A stretch of 64,000 nucleotides of DNA from Platanthera guangdongensis (lineage: Eukaryota > Streptophyta > Magnoliopsida > Asparagales > Orchidaceae): positions 1,634,812-1,698,811 of the forward strand of contig CM077159.1 in NCBI GenBank assembly GCA_039583875.1, written 5' to 3'. Under the pieces are notes generated by a model. It saw only the letters and a program-made list of their open reading frames with translations. It was not told the origin of the DNA and ran no database searches. How positions within the stretch are numbered: the stretch's first letter is position 1; each line of letters starts with the position of its first letter. Positions 54,985 to 64,000 of the stretch are shown piece after piece. A program made the position numbers and the translations under genes.

Positions 54985-57294
54985 TGTAACGCCCCGAAAC
55001 TCAAAAGAGCGACGGGGGACGTTTTGGGCCAGTTTTGGGTTCTAGCTGCAGGCACACGGCCTGGGACACGGGCATGTCCCAGGGCGTGTCAAGCCTGTGT
55101 CGACACTAAGCCGGGAAGTCGACACTTTGGTCTCGACATTGTGTCGAGACTGGGCACACGGCCTGCGACACGGGCGTGTCGCAGGGCGTGTCAACCCGTG
55201 TCGACACTTAGGCGTGTATTCGACACTCTGCGTTTGACGAAGTGTCTAGACATGGCACACAGCCTACGACACGGGCGTGTCGCAGGGCGTGTCAACCCGT
55301 GTCGACACTCGTCCCGGGAAGTCGACACTTTGGTCTCGACATTGTGTCGAGACAAGGCACAAGGCCTAGGACACGGGCGTGTCCAAGGCCGTATCAGCAG
55401 GTCGACGATCTTCGCTCGACGAAGTGTCGAGTGTCGAGACCGTGTACACGGCCTGGAGCCCAGGAGTGTCAAGGTGACACGGGTAAGGACACGGGCGTGT
55501 CCTAGAACCCGTGCAGTGCTCGGGTTGTTTTCGGGGAAAAATGATGGGGGTACATGGCCGTGTTAGGTGGAACACAGGCGTGTTAGCTCGAACACGGGCG
55601 TGTTCGATACCCGTGTGAGGTTCCAGGCGAGCCGATTTTGACGGTGAATGAGGCACACGACCCTGGACACGGGCGTGTGCCAGGCCGTGTTCGGTCCAGA
55701 TTGGGCATTTCAGTCCCGAATCAAAGCCGTTCGTTTTCTTATTTTGAGATCCAACGGCTGGGGGTTGTTCCTGAAGGGATATACCCGGGATTGGACTTAG
55801 AAACCCTCACTTTTCTTAAGTTATCATCTTTCTAAATCCTTAGAGAGAGAGGAGAGCCAAGGAAGGAAGAATGAGCTAGATCCGGCCATTGGAGGAGCTT
55901 CGAAGCTCCGAATCGCGAGCCGACTCCGGATCCACGGAGGCAAAGCTAGTGTGGTGCTTTTCATCCACTTATTTTTCCATGGCCCCGAAGAATAACGCAA
56001 GGGTAACGATTCTTTTCTTGAGCATGAGTAGCTCTTTTTCTTTGCATAGGAAGCCCGCTCTCGCGCATTTGCGGAGAGTTGGAGGCATTCCTTCGGGTAG
56101 ATATGTGAAGTCCCCGTTGTTTAGAGTCCGTAAGCGAGAACGGACATAGGCATGATGTGTGAAGGCTACCCAGACATGTTGGTCTGGATCGGTGATGTTG
56201 CATTGCATAAATGTCGGAGAAGACTTCGTGCTATTGATTGTTTTTCGGGTTTTCTACATGGTAGATTGCAACAGGGAGCCTTGGGGATTAACCCTAAGGT
56301 GCACCCGGAAAACTGGGCTGATGCGTGATCTTTCCAACATGGAGGCCTGAGAGCTAACTTGAACATAACCGAGTTATGTGAAATTGTGTGACGAAAATGG
56401 GACTCGGGAGAAGTTTGACCTGCGCAAATGGCTTAAATTGTCGTTGCGACGTGAGCACGGGTTAGATGGAACCGTACCCATATCTATGTCATTCGGGTTA
56501 AAGAGACCTAAGGTTACATGGCACTTGCCGTTGGCATAGATGAGAGTCTTCGGCCGTCCATGGCTTAAATTGACGTGACCCATGCCGGGAAGACAAATTG
56601 CTCATATATTTGGCCGTCAAAGTGGCGGTGGTGCGTCCGGAATGTCCATGGCTTTAACTGACGTGACATCGACCGGTTCACCGAGAATGTGCCCTGAGTG
56701 CACGGGGTGTGTGGACGTGTGAGCCTACGCCTGTGATGAAATGAATACTATTATATTGCTCGCTTGTGCTAATTAATACTGCAGGGAAGGAGCATTGCCG
56801 CCCCGAGTTGGGGGCGGGATCGTTATAATTTGGTCAGCATTGCTGACCGTTGCCCTTTTTGTTTGCCACCGTGCGGTGGTTATGTTGCTTGCAGGTGCTG
56901 CTGGACCGTGCGGTCAATAGCGTGCTAAAGCCCAAGTGCGAAGACAGCCCTCGAAGGCCTATTTGGAAGTGTTTATTGTTTTATTCATGTATGACCGGCC
57001 TGCGTGCCGTGGTTTGTAAATCATGTAATATCAAGTGAAACATTTTGTAAGGCCTTAAGGCTAACCGATGTATTTGTAATACATTCCTATTTTGGTTTAG
57101 TGGACATTCATGCTTTAGTGCTGGGTTCTTTAATACAACTTTTATAAACTGCTTCCGCTAGAATGCTCTGTGTAGGACGTTGAGATTGGTTGGATGGTTT
57201 CAATAAGTAACCACCCGGTCTGTCTGTGGCATACGGCGTCGGGCCCCGGCCGGACCTACTGTTATATGCTATGTGACGGATAGGGGGTGTTACA
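54985..57294 (+). repeat. Gyp6 3' LTR (2,310 bp)
   Basis: Collinear with the 5' LTR, with the array at about 55050-55720 and the stem-loops at about 56800-56935. It ends GGGGGTGTTACA and is followed by CATAA. Confidence 0.93.
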
Positions 57295-57299
57295 CATAA

Positions 57300-58430
57300 T
57301 GTGTGAAGCCTATCCGGACATGTTGGTCTGGATCGGTGATGTTGCATTGCATAATGCCGGAGAAGACTCCGTGCTATTGGTTGTTTTTCGAGTTTTCTAC
57401 ACGGTAGATTGCAACAGGGAGCCTTGGGGATTAACCCAAAGGTGCACCCGGAAAACTGGGCGGATTCATGATCTTGCCAACTTGGTGGCCTGAGAGCCAA
57501 CTTGAACATAACCGGGTTATGTGAATTGTGATGGAAATGGGACTCGGGAGAAGTTTGACCCGCGCAAATGGCTTAAATTGTCGTTGCGATGTGAGCATGA
57601 GTTAGATGGAACCGTACCTGTTCTATGTCGTTCGGTTAAAGAGACCTAAGGGTATGTGGCACTTGCCGTTGGCATAGATTAGGGTCATCGGCGGTCTATG
57701 GCTTAAATTGTCATGACCCAGGCCAAGAAGAGAAAATGCTCATAGGTTTGGCTGTCAAAGTGGCGGTGGTGGGTCCGGAATGTCTATGGCTTTAATTGAC
57801 GTGACATCGACCGGTTCACCGAGAATGTGCCCTGAGAGCACGGGGCGTGTGACCGTGCGAGCCAACGTCTGTGATGAAATGAATATATATATATATATTG
57901 CTCGCTTATGCTAATGAAATGCAGGGAAGGAGCATCGCCTGCCCTAGCTGGGGGTGGGATCGTTATAATTTGGTCAGCATTTCTGACCGTTGCCTTGTTT
58001 TGACACCATGCGGTGGTTTGTTGCTTGCAGGTGCTGCTGGACCAAGCGGTCAATAGCGGGCTAAAGCCCAAGTTGTGAAGCCGGCCCTTGAAGGCCTAAA
58101 TTGAGTGTTTACTGCTTTATTCATGTATGACCAGCCTGCGTGCCGTGGTTTGTAAAACATGTAATATCAAGTGAACCATTTTGTAATGCCTTAAGGCTTG
58201 TACTGGTGTATGTATAACATTCCTATTTGGTATTAGTGGACATTCATGCTTTAGTGCTGGGTTCTTTATTTCAACTTTTATAAACTGCTTCTGCTAGAAT
58301 GCTCTGTGTAGGACGTTATGATTGGTTGGATGGTTTCCATGAGTAACCACCCGGTCTGTCTATGGTATATGGCGTCGGGCCCCGGCCGGACCTACTGCTA
58401 TATGCTATGCGATGGATAGGGGGTGTTACA
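57300..58430 (+). repeat. Gyp5 5' LTR, second part
   Basis: Resumes with TGTGTGAAGCCTATCC exactly where the first part stopped. Contains a TA-repeat TATA region (57881-57899), the stem-loop series (about 57941-58070) and the end GGGGGTGTTACA. Joined to the first part it makes about 2,317 bp, like the Gyp6 LTRs. Confidence 0.92.
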
Positions 58431-58433
58431 ATT

Positions 58434-58495
58434 TGGTATCATACTACTAGTTTTTGGTCGGGCTTAAGATGAATTCGTGGGCGAATTATTTTTAA
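58434..58495 (+). other. Gyp5 primer-binding site and polypurine-like module
   Basis: TGGTATCATACT at 58434-58445. The 8-codon frame MNSWANYF lies at 58469-58495, overlapping GTGGGCGAATTATTTTTAAG and a G-rich run. GGTGGTGAGC just after it is a possible splice donor. From 58500 to 58656 no other feature is seen. Confidence 0.7.
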
Positions 58496-58656
58496 GGGGT
58501 GGTGAGCACATTTTGTGCGTCATCGTTATAACAGTACAATAACCCATGAATGTACACTTAGTAATGAAAATACACGTGTTTGAGGAACCTGTGTGTTCCT
58601 ATAATTGCTGTTTGCAATTTTATTTGGTCGCTTAATGGTGTTTTTTACCACTATAG

Positions 58657-59800
58657 GTGACCAGAAGTGGTGTTGGGCCGTCGGAACGTCGAGTTTTTAA
58701 GGCTAGCAGTGCACCAGATGTTGCTCCTGGAACACCTCTATCGGCTGAGAACATACGATTGGTGGCCGAAGTAGTGTTGGCCGTGATTAATGCGCAACCT
58801 GCAAGGCAAACGCAGCAGCCCGCTCCTGCGATGGAGCAGGTACCGCTGTAAGAGGCTGAGCCGAGGAGAGTGGAACAAGTGGTAGTGGAACCATTGGTGC
58901 CAAGGAGGGCAACCGAGAGGCAGCTTAAGCATGTAATGACCTTTAACCCTCCGGTATTCTCGGGGTTGGAAACCCCATCTCAGGCTGAATACTGGCCCTC
59001 CAGGGTGAAGAGAGTCATGACAACAATGGAGACGGACGAGTGGCCAATGACCACCATCGCTACTTTCCTTTTGGACGGTGAAGCGAGATTATGGTGGGAA
59101 GGATTGGAGCTGCACCTATTGAGAGGTAGGCAACTTGTTGATGTCTCGATGGAGGAGTTCTTGAGATTGTTCTTGGCTAGATACCTCCCTTCGGCGCACA
59201 AGATAGCGTTGGAGAATGAGTTTCTGAAGTTGGTTCAGGGTGAGAGGAGCGTGGATGAATATCTCCACGAGTTTACTCGTCTGAGTCGTTATGCTAGCTC
59301 CCCTATTGAGGATGAGGAGCGCAAGACTAATCGCTTCTATGAAGGGTTGAGAGATGAGTTGAGGTTACTACTCTCGGGGCCAATGAAGCACGGTTTCTTA
59401 ACCTTGGTCAACACTGCCCGGTCCTTGGAGAAGGACATGAAGAATGTACAAGTAAAGAAAAGCTTGGGTGATAGGAAATTTGAATTTAAAGTGTCGACTA
59501 CTTCAAACTCCGGCTATCGGAGGTCTTTCAAGAAGCATAGGACTTCGGGTCCAGCTCCTTCTGGTGCTTCTGGGGCGACTACGGGTCGGACCCCGGGTGC
59601 ATGTTTTACTTGTGGAAAGACGGGGCACTTTGCCCGTGACTGTTGGAGCGGACGTCCTAAGTCTGAGAGAAGGTCGGGAGTGACTTATTAAGAGAAGGAC
59701 AAGGCAGTGGAGTCGACCGCATCCCACTATGCTCCGGCCCAACCAAGGGTGTATAATCTTGGCCAACAGGAGGCCATCAAACAGGCTGATATGGTGACAG
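58657..59800 (+). pseudogene. Gyp5 gag (full-length capsid, two stops)
   Basis: The frame opens with GTGACC right after ACTATAG (the preceding codon is TAG), so no ATG start is visible unless a 5' exon is spliced on. TAA codons interrupt it at 58849-58851 and 59689-59691. Between them lies a complete capsid domain (58870-59691): MTFNPPVFSG, AEYWPSRVKRVMTTM, ARLWWEGLE, MEEFLRLFLARYLPSAHK, ENEFLKLVQGERSVDEYLHE and RFYEGLRDELRLLL. One zinc knuckle follows, CFTCGKTGHFARDCW. The reading frame then runs to the intron donor. Gag forms the particle; this copy could be rescued only by readthrough or in trans. Confidence 0.82.
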
Positions 59801-59876
59801 GTACGGTTTAATTTATAGCAAGTCAATTTCTTTAAATACTTGTTATACACATATTACCTTATCACTGCTTGTTTAG
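59801..59876 (+). other. Gyp5 intron joining gag and pol
   Basis: ACAG|GTACGG to CTTGTTTAG|GATTTG, 76 bp, rich in T and A, with a CTTATCAC branch-point-like motif 18-20 bases from the acceptor. Removing it keeps the frame: VTG followed by FVLICENPARALFD. Same position as the Gyp3 intron. Confidence 0.75.
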
Positions 59877-61904
59877 GATTTGTTTTGATTTGTGAAAATC
59901 CGGCGAGAGCACTCTTCGATACGGGAGCTTCACACTCCTTCTTGTCCAAAGGATTTATATCACGCATTGGAGTCCCTTCTTCGATGGCGATGGATAAGCT
60001 GGATGTGTTGTTGCCCAATGGGTGTTCGATGTGCGTGGATAGGATCTGCGATGTTATGATTCGTATTGGGAATCAGGAGTTCGATCTGCAGGCGTCGTTA
60101 CTTCCGTTGGTGGAGTTTGACGTCATATTTGGCATGGACTGGCTCTCGGAGCAGCATGCCCATATAGATTGCGGTAGCAAGGAAGTAAAGCTGGGAGCAA
60201 GTCGTGAAATGACTTTTACGGGCTTAAAGGGGTCGAGCAAGACGTTGATGACTGCTCTTCAGGTGGTGAAGGCGGTTCGTGCCGGTGTAGAACTGTTCTT
60301 TACACTAGTGGAGGTTGCAAAGCCGAAGCCCGAGTTGGATTGTATTTCAGTGGTATCAGAATACCCTGATGTGTTCCCCGCAGATCTTCCTGGAGCCCCG
60401 CCTCAACGGGAGATAGATTTCACGATTGAGCTAGTGCCAGGTGTAAAGCCTGTGTCACGATCTCCATATTGGCTAGCGCTTAAGGAAATGACGGAGCTGA
60501 AAGTTCAACTGCAAGAGTTGTTGGAGCAAGGGTATATGCGCCCGAGTTCTTCGCCTTAGAGCGCGCCGGTCCTCTTTGTTAAGAAGAAGGACGGAAGCTT
60601 GAGGCTATGTATTGATTACCGGGAGCTCAACAAGTTGACGGAGAAGAACAAGTACCCGATCCCCCGGATCGATGATCTTTTTGATCATTTGGTCGGGTCG
60701 ACGGTGTACTCGAAGTTGGATCTCAAGGCTGGGTACTATCAGCTGCGAATACGGGAGAGTGATATCTCGAAGACAACGTTTAGTACTAGATACCGGCATT
60801 ATGAGTTTACAGTCTTGCCGTTTGGGCTCACTAATGCGCCATCAGTGTTCATGGATTTGATGAACAGGACTTTCAGGGAGTACTTGGACCATTTTGTGAT
60901 CGTCTTCGTCGACGATATTTTGGTGTACTCGCAAAGTGAAGAAGATCACTTCAAGCATCTTTATTTGGTTTTGGAGACGCTAAGGAGGAATCAGTTGTAT
61001 GCCAAGTTCTCGAAGTTCGAGTTTTGGTTACCCTCAGTGGCGTTCCTCGGTCATATAGTGAGTGGAGAGGGTATTGCTGTGGATCCGGCGAAGATTGTTG
61101 CGATACGGGAGCGGCCTGAGCTTGCTACGGTAGCGGAAGTCCGGAGCTTTCTAGGGCTTGCCGGCTATTATAGGCGCTTCATAGAGAACTTCTCGCGGAT
61201 AGCGTTACCTCTCACTACTTTGACGAGGAAGGAGCATAAGTTCGTTTGGACGCCGGAGTGCGCGCGAGCTTTTGAGAAGTTGAAGTGTCGGTTGACCACG
61301 GCGCCTGTGCTGAGTTCGCCATGTGGGTCCGAAGGCTATGAGATTTACAGTGATGCTTCGGGCAGCGGTTTGTGTTGCGTGCTACTGCAACACGAAAGTG
61401 TAATAGCTTATGGCTCGAGACAGCTAAAAGTACATGAAATGAACTATCTGTTCCATGACTTGGAGTTAGCGGTCGTGATTGTTGCCTTGAAGCTATGGAG
61501 ACACTATTTGTACGGTGTGAAGATTGATATCTACACCGATCACAAGAGCCTGAAGTATCTTATTGATCAGAAGGATCTGAATATGCGGCAGCGTAGATGG
61601 ATGGAGTTCCTGGGGGACTATACATTCAAGATCCACTATGTGCCTGGTAAAGGGAATGCGGTTGCGGACGCGTTGAGTCGCCGGGCCCCAGCTCAAGCCA
61701 ATTGGCTATCGGCGCATGATGAGCGGTTGGTGCGGGAGTTGGAGGCGTTGGAGATTGTTTGTGTAGATAGGCAATCATGTGCTGAAGCAGTTCTGAATTG
61801 GACTGAAGTCCAATATGACCTGGCTGATCGGATTCGGCAGGCTTTGGATATGGATGTCCATATGAAGCAGTTCATGGTAGAGGCTCTGGATGAGTCAAAT
61901 TCCC
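59877..61904 (+). pseudogene. Gyp5 pol: protease, RT, RNase H (cut by Cop3)
   Basis: Protease: [12 protein letters not shown] and DVIFGMDWL. Linker: SEYPDVFPADLPGAPPQREI. RT starts near 60420 and has one stop, TAG at 60557-60559 in SSP-stop-SAPVLF, where Gyp2 has TGG. It then runs open through [27 protein letters not shown], the catalytic FVDDILVYS and [12 protein letters not shown]. RNase [45 protein letters not shown]. The frame is lost at 61904, inside the spacer before integrase, where Cop3 LTR sequence begins. Confidence 0.88.
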
Positions 61905-62996
61905 AAGTCAACTTCGACGAGAATCATCTTTGATTCTCGCCGAATCGTCGAGAATCACCTTTGATTCTCGACGATTCGACGAGACTCACTTTCGATTCTC
62001 GCCGATTTTGACTTGGACAATTTTCTGGAAACAGCTGGACCGGATTCTGCCGCTGGCACTATTCTGAACCGGAGTTAGGGTTTCTTCAGGTGGGACCCAT
62101 AACGGTTATATTGGAGTATTTCCACCGTATATATATACGAGTATTTTGAACAGTGAAAACACATAGAAAGAAATACGCGAGCCGCCGACCGTGACCTAGA
62201 TCGCGATATCTGCTCCGCTGCCGTCGCCGCTCGCGCTAGTTGTTCGCTGCTTTTGATCGAGATTCTTCCAGATCTCCCGGTGACAGAAGCCTAGCCAAGC
62301 ATAGCGTCTCACGCGTCTAACCAGAGATCCTTTGTCTCTTGATTCGTTGATCGAGAAATCCTTCCCCGTCCGAATCGATCGAGACGATCGATCCTAGTGT
62401 GACCGTTGGAAGACCTTGCTAGCTTTGCTACGAAGTTTGGATCTCCAAAGTACAGCAGCCGCACATCGTTGTCGCCACCGATCCCGTGAACCAAGACGCT
62501 GCCCATTTAGCCGCCGCCGGTTCCGTGGAGATTCTCTCCAAGAGAGATCTAGGGTTGTGGACTCTTCGTGGACTTCGAGAACACGTCGTCAACGAAGAGG
62601 GACACCTTAGTCTCCAAAAGTAGTTTGTATTTCTTGTACATTCTAGTTTATTTTTGTTGTAACGGAACGTTGGTTCCCAGTTGTAAGGGTTGGGTGCAAC
62701 CCGTGTTGTGGGAGTGTTGACTCCTACGTGTGGAAGGGTTCCTTCCGATAGTGCAAGGATTGGATTTCAATCCTGTTGGTGAAGAGACCGAGTCGTCCCT
62801 TGTTGGGAGATAGGTCGAAGGGGGAAAGTGGATGTACCCAAATCGGGGAACCACTATAAATTGCTTGTGTGCTTTCTTTGCTGTGCTGTTTCATTTTCTT
62901 GTGCAGGTTCAATTTTAAATTCCGCAAAAACGCTGCACGTCACCTATTCCCCCCCCCCCCCCATAGGTGAAGATAGTTGACACTAGTGGACTTTCA
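61905..62996 (+). repeat. Cop3 5' LTR, truncated at its start
   Basis: Begins in the hairpin array (three AGAATCA/TGATTCT units, about 61918-61990), then runs collinear with Cop2 to about 62740 and on to GGACTTTCA at 62996. A TATA box lies at 62128-62138 (TATATATATAC). The small frame at 62416-62610 has no known domain. Confidence 0.85.
62128..62138 (+). promoter_or_regulatory. TATA box of the Cop3 LTR
   Basis: TATATATATAC, conserved in position with Cop2 (7575-7584). Confidence 0.6.
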
Positions 62997-62998
62997 AG

Positions 62999-63010
62999 TG
63001 GTATCAGAGC
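62999..63010 (+). other. Cop3 primer-binding site
   Basis: TGGTATCAGAGC, a perfect 12-base match to the usual initiator-Met tRNA site, two bases after the LTR. A run of C (about 62949-62962) lies just upstream, inside the LTR. Confidence 0.92.
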
Positions 63011-63085
63011 AGGTTGCTCATCAAAAAGGTTAACACCTTGAGTTGAATCCCGCCACTAGTGTCAAGAAGAAGGAAAACATCTACC

Positions 63086-64000
63086 ATGGACAGTCTCAAG
63101 TTCACAGGCAAGATCCCAGTGTGCACCAGGCTCAACTTTCCTATCTGGAAGGAAAGGATCAGGTTCTACATGGAAGCAGTTGATCCTCGACTCTTCATGA
63201 TCGTGGAGGAGGGACCTTATGTCCCCACTAAGGTCTCCACCATTGATCCTACCAAGAAAGTGCCGAAGAAACTTTCTGAAATGGACAAGGACGAGATGGT
63301 GCTATTAGGACTTGACAAGAAGGCGCAGAACATTCTGGTCAGCGCGGTTGATGACTCAATGATGCAGAACTTCTGCAACTGCAGGACAGCAAAGGAGATC
63401 TTGCATTGCCTGATCATCCTAATGCAGGGCACTGATGAAGTGAGGGATGATCGTAGATCCCTCCTGAACCAGAAATATGAGGCCTTCAAACAAGGGCCTA
63501 AGGAAGAGATCGGAGTCACCTTCGAGAACTTCCTCAAGATTGTCAATGCCCTCAAAGGATACGGAAGAGTGTTCACTAATGGTGAACTTAATGATAAATT
63601 CCTTAGGTCCCTTACTAAAGAATGGGACACAAAGATCTGCGCCATCCGCGAGTTTGGGAGACTAGCTGAAACAGACCCTCAAATTCTGTTTGGGAAGCTG
63701 ATGTCCTATGAGTTTCAACTGAACACCCGGAAAGCAGAAGAAGACGCAGAGAAGGCTGCAGCCAAAGAAAAGACTGTGGCTCAAAAAGTCATTCACTCCA
63801 GAAAAGGCAAGGGTGCGGTTTCATACCGTGCCAGGAAAAAGGATGAGGAGGAGGACTCCGAGCCATGCTCCTCCAGCTCTGAGCTGTCTGAGGAGGATTT
63901 CTCCCTCATCACCCGAGAATTCAAGAAGTTCCTCAAGATGAGGAATCAAAGAAAGAGAGACGGCTCCTCCACCAGGCTTCAGAAGAAAAATTATTCTTCT
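63086..64000 (+). CDS. Cop3 gag (runs off the window)
   Basis: An ATG at 63086 in ACCATGG context opens a frame of 305 codons with no stop before the window ends. The N-terminus (FTGKIPVCTRLNFPIWKERI, then FYMEAVDPRLF) is the start of a copia gag of the UBN2/DUF4219 kind. The core continues with ILVSAVDDSMM, TAKEILHCLIIL, RSLLNQKYEAFKQ, FENFLKIVNALKGYG, FLRSLTKEWDTKICAIREF and DPQILFGKLMSYEF. A lysine-rich segment and an acidic SSSELSEEDFS stretch follow, as in Cop1 gag. Knuckle and coiled coil would lie beyond the window. The copy looks undamaged so far. Confidence 0.88.
   Translation, partial: MDSLKFTGKIPVCTRLNFPIWKERIRFYMEAVDPRLFMIVEEGPYVPTKVSTIDPTKKVPKKLSEMDKDEMVLLGLDKKAQNILVSAVDDSMMQNFCNCRTAKEILHCLIILMQGTDEVRDDRRSLLNQKYEAFKQGPKEEIGVTFENFLKIVNALKGYGRVFTNGELNDKFLRSLTKEWDTKICAIREFGRLAETDPQILFGKLMSYEFQLNTRKAEEDAEKAAAKEKTVAQKVIHSRKGKGAVSYRARKKDEEEDSEPCSSSSELSEEDFSLITREFKKFLKMRNQRKRDGSSTRLQKKNYSS

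Larger units (their letters stand above)
48138..57294 (+). mobile_element. Gyp6: Tekay-like Ty3/gypsy element, non-autonomous, inside the Gyp5 LTR
   Basis: LTRs at 48138-50459 and 54985-57294. The target duplication CATAA is at 48133-48137 and 57295-57299, and the Gyp5 LTR continues without loss on either side. Gag has the same capsid deletion as Gyp2, and pol has stops, frameshifts and two internal deletions. Confidence 0.94.
46952..61904 (+). mobile_element. Gyp5: Tekay-like Ty3/gypsy element, 5' part
   Basis: The 5' LTR (46952-48137 plus 57300-58430) is split by Gyp6. Then come the primer-binding site, gag, intron, protease, RT, RNase H and the start of the integrase spacer, where Cop3 interrupts it at 61904. 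It has the full gag that Gyp2 and Gyp6 lack, and pol has only one stop, so it is the best-kept member of its family here. The left target copy would be CCTAT (46947-46951). Confidence 0.9.
61905..64000 (+). mobile_element. Cop3: SIRE-like Ty1/copia element, 5' part
   Basis: A 5'-truncated LTR, an initiator-Met primer-binding site, a leader and gag open to the window end. The LTR is the same family as Cop2. No TG start is seen at the junction with Gyp5. The Cop2 copy shows that about 130 bp plus several hairpin units are missing. Confidence 0.87.

Overview
This window looks like plant nuclear heterochromatin, probably from a flowering plant and probably gene-poor or pericentromeric. It is built almost entirely of LTR retrotransposons nested inside one another. 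The signs are LTRs with TG...CA ends, primer-binding sites matching the 3' end of plant initiator-Met tRNA (TGGTATCAGA), Ty3/gypsy chromovirus polyproteins of the Tekay/Del type with a C-terminal chromodomain-like tail, and SIRE-like Ty1/copia proteins. I see no host gene, rRNA, tRNA or bacterial feature, and the species cannot be told from the sequence.

Layout (labels are mine). Gyp1 (1-6984, minus; Ty3/gypsy, integrase end cut by the window edge) sits in Cop2 (6985-8121, a minus-strand piece of a copia LTR). Cop1 (about 8312-44474, plus; decayed SIRE-like copia) is the host of a large nest: Gyp2 (10169-19032, plus) interrupts its protease, and TagE (19062-40889, minus, TSD CTCCA) interrupts it 29 bp later. 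TagE is a gag-bearing element without reverse transcriptase, and its 5' LTR is itself split by Gyp3 (24664-39993, plus, TSD GAATT). Gyp3 has two LTRs of 5,111 bp each and apparently intact gag and pol. Cop1 pol resumes at 40890 and its 3' LTR is cut at 44474 by Gyp4 (44475-46951, minus). Gyp4 is interrupted by Gyp5 (46952-61904, plus), whose 5' LTR is split by Gyp6 (48138-57294, plus, TSD CATAA). Gyp5 pol is broken at 61904 by Cop3 (61905-64000, plus; SIRE-like, 5'-truncated LTR, gag open to the window end).

How the parts work together. Gyp3 is the best candidate for an autonomous, recently active element. Gyp2 and Gyp6 share a deletion in the gag capsid region and a nonsense codon in integrase, so they look like a parasitic subfamily of the Gyp5 family moved in trans. 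TagE must also borrow pol. In three separate Ty3/gypsy families a short T-rich GT-AG intron lies exactly at the gag-protease junction; splicing would join gag to pol, and leaving it unspliced would give gag alone.

The most unusual signals are: (1) the conserved gag-PR intron; (2) three hairpins in the Gyp1 leader with an invariant 12-nt loop and covarying stems; (3) independent arrays of short palindromes near the U3 start of unrelated LTR families, some with compensatory arm changes; (4) TagE, a gag fused to a long protein I do not recognise whose frame runs on into the LTR; (5) a duplicated hairpin module in the Gyp3 LTR. All alignments were made by eye; divergence figures are rough.
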